A stretch of DNA of 64,000 bases from Amphimedon queenslandica (taxonomy: Eukaryota; Porifera; Demospongiae; Haplosclerida; Niphatidae), in the NCBI RefSeq assembly GCF_000090795.2, contig NW_003546442.1, forward strand, positions 2,015-66,014, given 5' to 3'. The notes below the pieces were generated by a model, which was not told the DNA's origin, did not search any database, and worked only from the letters and a program-made list of their open reading frames with translations. Each line of letters begins with the position of its first letter. Position 1 is the stretch's first letter. The position numbers were made by a program, and so were the translations under genes. Positions 23,938 to 36,497 of this stretch are shown here, in pieces.

Positions 23938-26900
23938 TTACTGTATTGATGGTGGCTTGCACATAATGTCTGATAAGAGATCTTTGATTTTCTTAAAAAT
24001 CTTCTTAAACTCTATACCATCACCCTAAATAAAGATAACTTGATAATTGGGTCATAATGATCAACTATAGCATAATTAAATAGAACACCTAGTGAATCCT
24101 TATGTTAATTTGCACATGTGCAAATTAACATTCAAAGGGTCAATTTACACTGTACATGCAAATAAGTGAAAAATTCCAATAAGTTTTAACAATAATTATA
24201 GAAACTGCAAACAAAGCCCATTATTTATTTCATTCCATAAAAATATACTGTATAGCCGCTTAATTTCGAGGGTACAATTTTCGCTGTTTTGCAGATTTTC
24301 TGTATCCGTGAAAGTTAATTCCGTAAAATTATCTGTGTCGTCCATAAACACGTGTCCTTTAAGATAGAACCACGAAAGTTAATTTGCAAAAAAAGGCTTG
24401 TGGCCTCATTCGCGAAAGTTTATTGCCTCGAAACTTTGTGGCTATATGGTACATGTCCAATGCAACTCTTTCACCAAATATAATTTTCACTAATCGATAC
24501 GATATGGTATTTAGAAAATAACTCTATTAGGACAACTAAGAGATTACTTAAGTTACCAGTACCTTTGATCGTCTGAACTCCACTAGCAGTAGGTCTGACC
24601 TGAGCTCATATATTACTGCCTTGAACACAAGACTCTGCTTCCTCTTATCAACAGCACTAACAGTTAAACTTGACTGTACAACAAAATAAAAAAAGAATTC
24701 CCATTACAATAATAATAATAATAAATATAGGCAAAATTAAAATAACAAAGGTTCTGTGTTGACTATTGTAATGACAATAAAATAAGGACACAGACAATGG
24801 CACATATGACACAACAACTCACAATAATCCTATTATTATGTTTATTAACACTATAAGCCAAAGACAAGACAAAATACAGACAAAGTGTTAAATTATTAAT
24901 GAATAATTATACTCCATGCATGACTGCACACACATTACACTAACTATGAGGAGGAGGGCTGTCAGTTGCTTGTTTCCACAACATTAACAGCAAAATAAAC
25001 AAACACCAACTATTGCTTGGCTAGCAAATTTGGATTAGCATTAAAGATGAAACACAAACTAAAGCCAAACCAAAACTGAAACTCAAACTATATACATACT
25101 GCACGTGACTTTAAAATAGCTCCCCAGGTAATTATGTAAGCGCATGTGATTGAAAAATAAACTGTTATCATTATTAGTGCTTGTTTAATTCGAATTGACA
25201 CTAATATACAAATGGGTGGGAGTATCAATTTGTAATTAGTACACGTAGTTTGCATATACCGGTTTTATAATTCATTCAAAGAATAAAATATGAGGAACTA
25301 ATTTGTCATAAATATTGAGACTACTCACACAATTAACTCATAAATGCGTCATGCATGACAAAAATAATGAGAATAATACGTACAGCTATACCGGTAGGCT
25401 ATAATGTAGACTATAATGCACTCTCAGCACTGCTGATTATGTTCCTAACTGTAACAGATTAAGCCACCAGGTTATCGGCGAATTTAAAGTGCAGCACTTA
25501 GTAATTACAGTGCATAAGATACATGTACGATACATGTAGATGTACATGTATGTACATTAAAGCAATGTCTATAAGGTTCATAATGAATCCCACAGAGACA
25601 CTGTGACTAAGTCCCCCTTTTGGTTAATAGGATTGTTAATAGGCAGTGACAATATGAAGTGGATAATTGGTTTATTAGCCAGCAAGAGAGTTAAACCACC
25701 ATACCATATTCACTTAGGACCCAGTTAGAGCACTGAGTGAAATCATGAATGACATGCAACCAAGAGTCTGAAGTCATGGATTACAAGTATAGCCTCATGT
25801 GGGAATTGATACAAAGGAAAGGTAGTGGCTGGTACCATATTAATAGTTTAACTTATATGAGTATGGTATAAAGTGTTTCAGCCATACCAGTGCCTGTAGT
25901 CGGTTGCTATGGAGGATACAACTTCTGTGAAATAAAGGAGATCAATGACACATCAAAAGACAGGAGGGGCTCAACCAGTGGTTTAATATTACCCATAAGG
26001 ACACTACATACATGTACATGTACTTATACATAGACTGAGTTAGTTATACATGTATATTGTGCATTATTATTCGTAAAATGATGCTGTATCCAGCCAGAGG
26101 GCATGAAGCACTTTAAAGTTGCTAGAATAACTTGTATGGCTGTGCTTGGCAAGACACCAAACCAGTATCTGGTGACCTGTGTACTAATAGTGTGGGATAG
26201 TCTATGTCTATGTAGAATTACTCAATAATTAGTAATTGAATCAATGGAGGCCAAGCCTATTGGGTAAGGTAACAGTATGTGGAATGGGATTTTAACACTG
26301 ACAAAATATTGTCCTAATATGCATATGTTAACAAACTTTTGTTGTAATTAAAAAAGGATGTTTTGATTATAATAGTGGACAATGAAACATTGTTATGCCT
26401 TCCCAAGCTCAAGCCTTAAGCCCCCATCCCTCCTTTCACCACTTATGATGTCACCATTACAAGTATCATATACACACAACAATGCACTCAACCACAGTAT
26501 CACAAATACTACACTATATTCTGTATAAACCCCCAAAGTCATGCTTGTTGATCAAACCAACAGCACATGTATTGTACATACATGTACATGTACATGCCTA
26601 GTATGGTTTGATTAATGCTAGTATATAGTCAAACCTCATCTTGTCCAGGTTTGGAATCATATCCCAGTGTCTTCATTGCTTGTCTTAGTCTATTCCAAAC
26701 TTTAGCACTGTCTAGCTTTGTATAGAAACGAGTCATTCTTAATGCAAGACGCTGGAATGATGTCTAAGAGAGGAAGGGAGGGAGGAGAGAGAGAAAGAGG
26801 AAAAGAGATCAAGAGAGAGGAAAGAAAGAGGAAAGAGAATATACTTATAGAAAAAAAGTTACAGACTCCCTCCCCCTCACTTGAGAAGCCCCAGGAGTAC

Positions 26901-29900
26901 AAGGTATTTGTGTTCCGATAATTAGCTCATCAAAGCGTGATGGTTGAGTGAAACTCTCAACCACAGAATGACTGCTCTCTAGTGTCTCATTCACATCAGC
27001 AGCACTAGAGGCATCACCACTAACAGGTTGAGAAGCTGTGACAGTGCTGTAAGAGAGGGTATCATACATAGCAATGAGGGTATTAACAAAGGTAGTAAAT
27101 GACTAATATTAATGTACAGTACCGCTCACAGCTATAACTTTACTTATCGTACACGACACTAGTGCAGCTTCTCTATACACTCAAAGCACACCAGTGCAAG
27201 GCACGTGCGAGCACCTGTATCGTGTATTTATCATGTACATCATGTATCTTATCAAGTTCTGTGCTGCACAAGTCACCTGTGCCTCATGCTGGAGATCACG
27301 CATGTAAAAGTAAAGTTATAGCTGAGCGGTACTGTAGTTGTACTGACCTTTCTGGTCTCTCTGAGTATCTTGGTGAACTCACAACTTTAATTCTCTTTGA
27401 AGCACGATGAGTTGGTGAAACCATGGCTAGAGCTACATGCACATTATAAAGAGATGTAGAAAAAAAGAAGAAATTATATGAAGAAAATAGAGTGGGAAAA
27501 GAAGAGACAAGAGATGGAGCACACAACAGAATAGAGAGAGAAAGGGAAAGTGAAAATACAAACATATCTAACCAACAACAAAAAGATAAAGGGAAAGATT
27601 ACCTTCATTGGATGGTGACATTATCTCATACACTCTGAAACAAAAATAGACTATTGAAACACACACACTGTATACATGTATGCATGTACATGTACATGTA
27701 AGTATAAAAACACTGTACATACATGTACATGTATACTCGTGTTTGTAATCAAAATGATAAATACTACGTGTATATGCATATGCATTAACTTTAATAAGGG
27801 AAATACTATACACATGTACGTAATGCATATCATTCACAATTTTTTAAAATACTAAAAAATTAACAGACACAATAACAGCAAGTTACTGTTGCATACTTAT
27901 CTTTAACTACATGTACATGTATAAATGTACATGTATGTTGCATTATGTATCACTCACTTCTTACACCACACGTGGTCTCTTATCTTTGCTATTGTGTATC
28001 GTTTGGAAGGACCAGGTCTAAGTAACTTCTTCAAAAGTGCTACAAAAATGCATCATTAAAGCCAGGCCCAGACCCCGCCCCTCACCTAGTGGCTCGTTAC
28101 TGATCTTTGACCAAGGAGTGAAGAAGCAGTTCTGTGAGCACCACTCACGATACTCTGGACACTCGTAGGAGGGAGAGTCCCAGGGTAGCTCTAATAGGAA
28201 TAATAAGGACAAGACAAGTAATGTGTAATACTGTACAAGATGATTTATTGGCGAGGAATAAATATTGGCGATTGGCAGTTCTATGAAGAAATCGCCAATA
28301 TAAAATCCGCCAATTTTTTTCCAAAGGCAAATTCGCCAAATATTACTCCCGTCAATAAATCATCTTGTACGGTGAGACAAAATGACAAAACAATGTGTTG
28401 TGTAAACAAGGCTTCCGTTTCGGCAGCTGATTTGTTAAAGAGCATAATTTTAACAAAAAAGAAGTACAACAAATACAACACATTGTTGAAGAGCAAAATA
28501 TTGACATACAGTATAAAGTGGGATGTTTTTGTGAATCTAGCATGTTAAAAAAATCACTTCCACTGCTGTTTCAAACCATTATGCACATGTGCCTAATTTT
28601 AAACCACCAATCATCAAAAGTATCAAAATTTTCCCTCTAAACCATATTAATGTCAATACAGAACTATCATAAGTCATAACATAGTACACATCATTCCAGC
28701 ATAGTAACTGTTATATGATACAGTTAGTTCAATTAGATCATGTACATGTACATGCACTTAACTACTCATTATAACAGTAGTAACTACAGTATAGCAGTAG
28801 CACTACAGTATAACAGCAGTAACTACAGTATAACAGCAGTAACTACCATACAGTGGGTAACTTTTTACTGGTACTTGTTTTCTCCTGCTTTGTTATTGCT
28901 ATTAATTCTGAACAAAAATATTCTTGATGACAATAAATTTTGAAAATAGGCATGCATGATCATAATAAATAATTAATGACACAAAAGGGCCTCAAAAACG
29001 GCAAATAAGGCGTTCTGCATGATCACTATGCCAAAATCCTGTGGGAAACCCCTTTTACAACTATTCTCTTTAATTGTCTTTACCTCCAGATAACAAAGCT
29101 ACCAACACAATACCACAAGACCATAAATCAGCTGGCTCAGCATAATACTCAGCTCCTGAATAAACCTTAAAAACAACAAGGAGAGACAATCAATACACAC
29201 ATCAAAGAGAAAGGAGGTAATGTATGGTGGGAACCAGGAGGGGAGGGAGAGACATAAAGGCAGACAGAGTTAAAAGCTAATAACAGGTTCTATAATCACA
29301 TTAATATCTGTTATATGGTACATAATGTGCTTATATTGAAACCAGTTCAGCTACTCTTATGGTTTAACTAGATCAAACCTCATATCAAAGGAGCGGTCCA
29401 GACTTACGCACATGTACATACTGACATAATGAAGTTAATTTGTATATAATAGTATGTCTTAATGCAACAATTAATGAATAATTAAAACAAACCTCAGGTG
29501 CTATGTATGGAGGAGTACCACAGCATCTTGTTAGTTTTCTTTCACGTCCCAAGTGTCTGAAAACTGTTGATAATCCGAAATCTGAAATCTTCAAAACATC
29601 TACATGTAAAAATAGTGAGAGTTTTTAGTTCGTAGTCATATGTTACTACAAAAATAGTTAAATGTACAATGTACACACATCAGAAATGTTTCATATAGCA
29701 TTAATTTTCAATAACAAAATGATGAATTTTTGTAGCTCAAAATTAGTAAATTAGAATCCACTTAATTTTTTTACATAGTGAATTAGTGATAGGAATTAAC
29801 CACGAAACATATGCATTAGAGATATAGTGGTATATCACATATTGATTTCAGGGAGTAAAATAATTATTAATGATTACCATATCCATCCAATAGTATATTT

Positions 29901-30817
29901 TCAGGTTTTATGTCACGATGAGCTACTCCTCGTGAATGAAGATACTCCTACACACAATTAGAAACCAATCACCTGACTATCATGTGACTGTAACATACCA
30001 ATCCTTGAAGAAGTTGGAGGAAAAAATGCTGAGCTAAGCCTGGCTCCATGCCATGATCAGGCTCTGAGAGAGAGAGATGGGAGAGATATACATGTACAAT
30101 GTATAGAAAGAGACAAGAGAAATTAAATTATTATAAAGAAAGGAGGAAAGAAGCACATACCAATCCTATCAAAGAGTTCTCCTCCATCCACATATTCTAA
30201 GAAGAGGTAGTGTATCTTACCACAGGCTCTCTCCCCAAAGAACCTCACTACATTATCATGTCTCAGCATCTTCATTATACATATCTACATCAAGGTTTAG
30301 GTCAAATATATTAGATCAAGTTTATGCCATGCCATTGTGTTAAATATTATGATTTCTTTGATTCAAAATATGCATCAAAAGGTCAAATCGCCCACGCTTT
30401 TGATTTAGAAATTGACAGTACACTATTGTAAACCACCTTAAGTGAGGTATGTGTAAATATCATATAATTAAAATAAATAATATTTACAATACAATAACGA
30501 CCACACCCCTAACATTAACACCTCTAAGCTAATCATAAATAATAAAGTGAATGGTTAGGTACCTACTTCTTTTTTAAGGCAGTCAAGAGTCAACGCGTTA
30601 TCTCCATCCAAGTGCATTATTTTAACAGCCACACATTCCTTGGACTCTTTATGTACAGCCAGCTTGACTCTAAAAAAATAATTCCAGTAAGGTTCTTCTT
30701 TCATGTCTCTTACTCTCCATACGCTCCCTCTCCTAATGTCTGCATAAATTCCCATCCTTCCACGAAGAGCCTTTCCGAGGGAGACAAGATAGCAACTCCC
30801 TTCTTCTCTTCGGCCAT
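23938..30817 (-). CDS. CHEK1: Serine/threonine checkpoint kinase 1
   Basis: Exons: 30817-30714, 30669-30567, 30284-30161, 30063-29999, 29947-29878, 29599-29493, 29165-29084, 28190-28086, 28039-27958, 27634-27603, 27432-27348, 27046-26881, 26763-26635, 24673-24563, 24024-23938, giving 483 residues (human CHK1 has 476). Kinase features: glycine loop GEGAYG (29-34), Lys51 in [13 protein letters not shown] (Asp144), DFG (Asp162), APE (to 191). The substrate-lobe sequence [17 protein letters not shown] is CHK1-like. After a linker with several SQ/TQ sites (ATR-type targets by family knowledge) comes the C-terminal regulatory region starting [14 protein letters not shown] and a KA1-like end ([20 protein letters not shown]). 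Family role: nuclear DNA-damage and replication checkpoint kinase acting on CDC25 downstream of ATR. No catalytic residue is missing. Intron 13 (about 2 kb) carries a MITE. Confidence 0.96.
24251..24446. mobile_element. MITE with 21-bp terminal inverted repeats, in CHEK1 intron 13
   Basis: The left end reads TATAGCCGCTTAATTTCGAGG; the right end is the reverse complement of TATAGCCACAAAGTTTCGAGG. The interior repeats 'cgcgaaagttaatt' type words. TA at both ends fits a mariner-type target. Length 196 bp, no coding capacity. Confidence 0.7.
28233..28370. mobile_element. MITE, 138 bp, in CHEK1 intron 7
   Basis: Terminal inverted repeats of 21 bp: GTACAAGATGATTTATTGGC at the left and the reverse complement (one mismatch) at the right. 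The interior is made of short inverted words around CGCCAAT. TA-type ends. Non-coding. Confidence 0.75.
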
Positions 30818-31233
30818 GTTGTTACTTTGTTACCCGCCAAATATTTATGAGCATGCGCGTAGATCTAGAGAGCCCGGGAACTTTCAAAGGCTTATTTGCT
30901 AAATCAATCTATTTGTAACACTCAAGTGACTCAACCCTGTCTCCATCAATATCACAATCAATTTTACAATTGATTTCATTTGTGAAGTCATTAGTGATTT
31001 TTAAACATTCTTTGCTGACAGCATATCAGCTACGGAAATGAAATAAGCACTAGAGAATTAAATTAAAATGTTTTCAGAGTAGGTGATGGAGTACTAAGAG
31101 GGGTTTTAACTGCTAGGGCATTAGACATTAATAACAATACAATATATCCTGTACAGCATCAATTCATTGACAGCTTCTGGTGATACCATCTTTTCAAAGT
31201 TAGTTCATGAAAAGTTTAATTGCCTCTATTTTA
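30818..31233. other. CHEK1 upstream region
   Basis: Sequence upstream of the CHEK1 start, including a GC-richer patch at 30830-30890 (ATGCGCGTAG, GAGCCCGGG) that is a plausible promoter. No gene seen before the receptor-like pseudogene begins. Confidence 0.4.
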
Positions 31234-31935
31234 GGTCTATTAAATAAAGTTGGCGATCTGGATTAAACCTTTATTGACAGGATCCAGTGTATTATTAACT
31301 TGGACAACTTCTTATACACTGCATGGATACTGTACCTATCATTGGATACTATATAGTGAATATTTCACTATCTGCTACTCCTGATCCTTGTGCACATCAG
31401 TTTCTCAGTTTTAATTATGAAACAGGTTAGTCATACTATGGCTTCATGTACATGTTTACAGTGTATCTTTCAGTTCCTCCAATGCATCAGTGCTATTGTA
31501 CAACAAATTTAATATCAGTATTAAAATAAGTAACTGATAGTATTGCTGGTATTTACATTATAACATCATCTCATAGGTCAGTACGTTATGTAAAGGAGAG
31601 TATCCCAATAGTATATCAGCACAGTATGATAACACAGCATTGACAACACCAGTACATCAACACAAGTGAATGATTAACTGAAGTATTTGAATAACTAAGT
31701 CACTGTTAATATATCACTGAGTATTAATGGAGGACACTTCCTATTGACAATTTTTTTGATTTGGTAAAGATATTTCACTGCTTAAATAATTCATTCATAC
31801 AGTTTAGATTTTCTTGGACCAGTTACTAACATTGACTCTTCACTGAATTAAAAACGATTCTACTATTAATATAACATGGACTACTGTCACTGCTCCTGTT
31901 AGAGTATTTAGTCTACCAAGAATAGTGACAAAAGA
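31234..31935 (+). pseudogene. Decayed Ig/FN3 receptor copy (left flank of the cluster)
   Basis: 31234-31430 is a damaged copy of the FN3 exon found intact at 36952-37227 (GGTCTATTAAATAAAG, GGATCCAGTGTATTATTAAC), with an early stop and an internal deletion. 31468-31540 matches the next exon (TTCAGTTCCTCC), 31577-31735 the following one (GTCAGTACGTTATGTAAAGG), and 31805-31930 the second FN3 exon (TTTTCTTGGACCAGTTACTA). Exon order is kept, so this is a genomic, not processed, duplicate with several frame breaks. Confidence 0.8.
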
Positions 31936-32325
31936 TGGTTTAAAACAACAGGTTTTAATCAAAATATTGCAACTAATATATCAGTAATTTTAGTTATTAA
32001 TGATTATTATTTTTGATAATAGGTTACATTGGAGTGTATTACAGCATTAGGCTACTGTAAAATATGTAGATTATTCATAATAATGGTACTCAAGTAATAT
32101 ACAATATAAAAGTAAGAATGAAAGGGGTCATAAAATTCTAAAAATAGCTAGTCTAAAAACAAGCATAAACAAATGCAATAAGTGTTTTGCCTTTTGGAAG
32201 AATCATGAAATACACTTAACATAGTTCTTTTCCTCTTTAATCTACACCTATAAAGTTGGTAACAAATTTGAATAACAGATCTATATGCTACCTCCCTTAC
32301 TTTGTAATTGTGGAATAGCTGATAC

Positions 32326-35300
32326 CTAATCACTAGACTGTAGTTGAGGAACTTTTGATTTAGGTGCCACAGAATCAATGCCAGCATATTGAACTGATTG
32401 ATCTTGTGATACAGGTTTAGTAGGGGCTATACCTAAATCTGTAGCTCCTCCAGTAGTAGCAACTCTTTTAGAAGCTTCTTCATGTTGTTTCTAATCAAAA
32501 TAAACTATGATAGTTTATCTAATACTTTACTTCATTATTAAGTTGTTTAGGTGTCACTTCACTACCTTCAAGTGTATCTTTAACAGGAGCAGCATCATCT
32601 ATTGAGACAGCATTATCAGTTGTCTAATGACAGGGAAAACAATGAAACTCAATTCTGTGACAACGCACTTCAGTTTTACTGTATGTAGTGCCATCACCAA
32701 TCTATAAAAATCCTGAAGTAAAAATAGAAATATAAATCACAACTCTTACCTCATTATCACCAATAAAACCTTCATGCTATGTATAAGTTAAAATACATTA
32801 ATAACACATTAGTTAACATTTGCTTTAAGTCTCACATTTTCTTTCAGTTCTGTGAGAGTCATTGTTCTTGTGTTTGTGTGTTGATGTTGATGTTCTTCTC
32901 CTTCCTATAATAAAATCAACAATGATAGCTTTTATATCATAATTAGTTTTACGACATACCGTGTGACTAGTACTGCTAGGTGATGCATGAGTAGAATTAG
33001 AATTCTACAAAAATAAATTGCATGCAACTCTTCATAATACACGCAAATATAAACTACTGAGTGATTACTTTCTTTGCCTTTTTTTTATGTCTTTTATAGA
33101 ACATTACAATTATAATAAAAATGATTAGTCCTATTAGTACAAGGACTACAGCAATTGCACCACCAATAACTTCAATTTCTATGAGTAAAATGAATGAATA
33201 GATTAGTTAGTTTAAGACAGACCTAGTATAGATATTATTGGAGATGAAGTAGCTGTTCTATCAGTACCAGTAGGGGATGGTGTAGGATCAACTGGAAGAG
33301 TAGTGTCTATACAATGATATATAAAGCAAATGCATTAACATTATACTGAATACGGTACTTACTAAATGCTAGCATAAATGGTTCACTGCTACCGGCCTCA
33401 TTACTAAATACAATACTGATATTACATTGTTGATTTAGTAGTATTGGTACTGATCCTGCTATATTTTTGGGTTGTGAATATTCTACTAGCTCAATATCAT
33501 CATATACAACACCAATTTCAATGCATTGTATAGTAATCGTAGCATTCTCAGGGGCTTCACCAGTACACTCAATTATGACCTACAAATATTATCTTCAATA
33601 TAATAATAAATATTAATGACATGAATTATACTGGTATACTAAAAGAAGCATTAGCACTAGTCTCATTAAATGCTGTTATATACAAATGAGCTCTTGTAAC
33701 TGATCTTGGTACTAAATAAACATAAAATTATTTATTCAGTAGTTAATTGTTTATTGTACCTCTTTGATATGAGAATGTATCATTAATAGATATTCCTTCT
33801 CCTAATTCATTAACTCCAGTTATAACATATGTATAACGATGAATAAATAGATTATTATCCACAAACTGATAACTGGTATCATATACCGATACACTCTTTA
33901 TTAGACTACTAGTAATAGCATCATATATTCTTAGCATGTGATAGTGTATAGATACTCTATCATCAACTGCAGGAGTGGTCCATGTTATATTAATAGTAGA
34001 ACAGTTGTCGATTAAAGAGTCAATGTTAGTAACTGGTCCAAGAAAACCTATTAATGAGATGAATGAGAGATCAAAGAATATACACTGCTATAGCTCTTAC
34101 CGAAGCCAAAAGACGGTATATATAAGAAATCTCCTCCATTATTACTCAATGATACATTAACAATAAATGTACTTAAACTATCTGGAACAGTCATTACTTC
34201 AGTAATCATCAGTTGATCATTAACTTGTGTTAATATATTGTTACTTTTTTTTACTGTGTTATCTATGATAATAGTTATCATATTAGGATACTCTCCTTTA
34301 CACATCATACTGACCTATTGGGATGGGAGGAACAAATAGAAAAAGTCTATCACAATTAGTTAAACTATCATACTCTTCATCAAAATTGGTGTATACTTAC
34401 ATTAATTTTGATATTTAATGATATTTGTTGTCCATCAATTACAGTTGGTACCACTGATACAGGAGGAGTAATGAGAGGAACTAAAGTTAATAACATAATC
34501 AACATAATCATAATCATAGTAATAATAAATTAATGCTTTATCAACAATTTGTACAATGCAAATGCCAGCTATGCTCATAACAGAGATAATGAATACTACT
34601 TAACCTATGTAATATTACGTAACCTATTTAATACTACATGGTAACATAGTATCAGAAGATCTGACTATGGTTGTATTAAACTATGACAACAAATTCCATT
34701 TTTGGATTTGTCATAGGAATAGTGACTACAATATCACTATGTATGCATTAAAAACATCCTGATCCTTCCCAAATATAATATGCATGCACATTACTTCTCA
34801 GCAATACAAGCCATGACATTAATGCTAACCTGATTCATGATAAAAAATGATACTATTAGATGAACCTATTCCAACACCATTAATAGGAGAAACTGATACA
34901 TTATTTAATACACAAGGATCAGGATTAGTAGTTGAGAGTGTAATATTAGTATTATTATTAGGAGTAGTAATTTTCACTGATCCATTGACTATATAGTATC
35001 CAGTGATAGGTACATTATCCAGTGTATAAGGAGCTGTCCATGTTAATAATACACTGGATCCATTAATAAAGGTATAATCCAGATCACTAACACTATCCAA
35101 TAGACCTATAAATGAGCATTATGTCACTGTTCAGGTGTAAATATTATCAAGTAGGACTCGATATGTACATGCATGTACCGTATGGTTAAAAAAGTTTGCA
35201 AGGAATTAATTTGTGTGATTGGGCAAAACCCTTAGTGATGAAGTGTATCTGTACAAAATGACTGTAGGGCTGTCTTATTAAAGTTAGATAAACTATAAAA

Positions 35301-36047
35301 AATGAGGCAGTATTCTTCTACCCTATAAAAATTAGTTTGATTATTTGATGCTCACTCAAAAATATCATATAGTCACAAAAACAAACTTGTTTCACAACCC
35401 TCTATTTAGTCTGCGTCCGGTCCCACATAAAGGGACTGGGCCCAGACAGGTATCTACCCTCACTACTGATGATTAATTAAAGGAGCCTTAAACCATTCAA
35501 TGCATTCGGTCATACTAAATTTCCAATGTGTGGCTTCATTATGATAATTATTACAAACAAACTAACCTTGTATTATTAACGTGGCTACATTACTGTGAAT
35601 TGGAGTATCATTATCATCATGATGAGCTATACACGTTACATTAGTATTATTATTATCTTCATATGCTGTTGCTTGTAGCTTAGCTCTCATAGTATTATTA
35701 CTGGTAGTTGTTGTTACATTAAATCCTGATTCAGTAAAACTGTTATGAGTAGCTTGTGTATCGTTAACTCGAAAATTAAGTTCATGAGCTCCCTCAGCTT
35801 CACAAGAGAAGACAACAGTGGAGTTGAGTGTTGTATTAATAGACACTGGCTGTACTGTTATATCTATAAATATTAAGAATTTAAAACTGCTAGCGCAGTA
35901 TTTACTGTTGTATCTATCAATAGTAAGGGATGAAAAACTGCTAGTGCATTATTACTTACTAGTAAAATTTGCTGCACAACAAGTCAACTGAAGCAGGAGA
36001 CTGAGGACTGCGAGGAGCCGGAGAGCAACAAAAAACAAATTCATCAT
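32326..36047 (-). CDS. Ig/FN3-type receptor A, ITIM-like tail, 721 aa
   Basis: Exons: 36047-35960, 35863-35567, 35105-34830, 34480-34401, 34314-34101, 34047-33760, 33711-33632, 33579-33363, 33306-33223, 33178-33069, 33004-32960, 32904-32836, 32776-32750, 32701-32669, 32623-32531, 32490-32326; all phases agree. Signal peptide (LLAVLSLLLQLTCC), Ig-like domain (FSC..VTC), FN3 (SSVLLTWTAPYTLDN), a two-exon domain, second FN3 (STINITWTTPAVDDR), another two-exon domain, Thr/Pro linker, TM (IGGAIAVVLVLIGLIIFIII), then about 140 cytoplasmic residues from small exons. Tyr702 sits in VQYAGI, which fits the ITIM consensus. Head-to-head with its paralogue at 36498. Many NxT/NxS sites suggest heavy glycosylation. 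Ligand unknown. An immune-like or recognition receptor is an inference from architecture. Confidence 0.85.
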
Positions 36048-36497
36048 TGCGCGAAGAAGGAAGGCCAGTAGATCACGTGATGCAAAATGTCAGTAAAATG
36101 GTTTGAAATTTGATTTAAAACATTATAAAATAAAATATTTCTTTTAAATAAAAGGTGCAGCATATCTCATTTTATCTTCTCTTTTTATTAGATTTATCTT
36201 TTTTTGTGACAAGTTCAGTACCTGCAGCCATTATATTTTCTAGTCTCGCTGCCCAGACCCCCTCTACAGTCACTGGGCAGTGAGGCTAGATCTACATGGA
36301 TTCCAATGAAGCAATAGACTTTTTCATTCATTTATTCTGGTGCTCAAAAGTCTAAAATTATTTTTGAAATTTTGCATCATGTGATAGATCTACCAATGCC
36401 ATTGGTAAGATGGGAGTAGCACTTATAGCATGCTTGCATGCAAGCATGCAAGCATCATAGGTCACACCCTTAATTCACTGATTAGATCTAGTCTATA
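36048..36497. promoter_or_regulatory. Shared intergenic region of head-to-head receptors
   Basis: The two receptor genes start 450 bp apart and point away from each other, so this stretch must hold both promoters. It contains a perfect 22-bp palindrome at 36428-36449 built on GCATGC/TTGCATGCAA. No TATA box is obvious for either gene. Confidence 0.55.
36428..36449. repeat. Perfect 22-bp palindrome in the bidirectional promoter
   Basis: GCATGCTTGCA and its exact reverse complement meet without a spacer, followed by one more GCAAGCAT unit. It could be a dimeric transcription factor site or a chance CATG-rich repeat. Confidence 0.6.
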
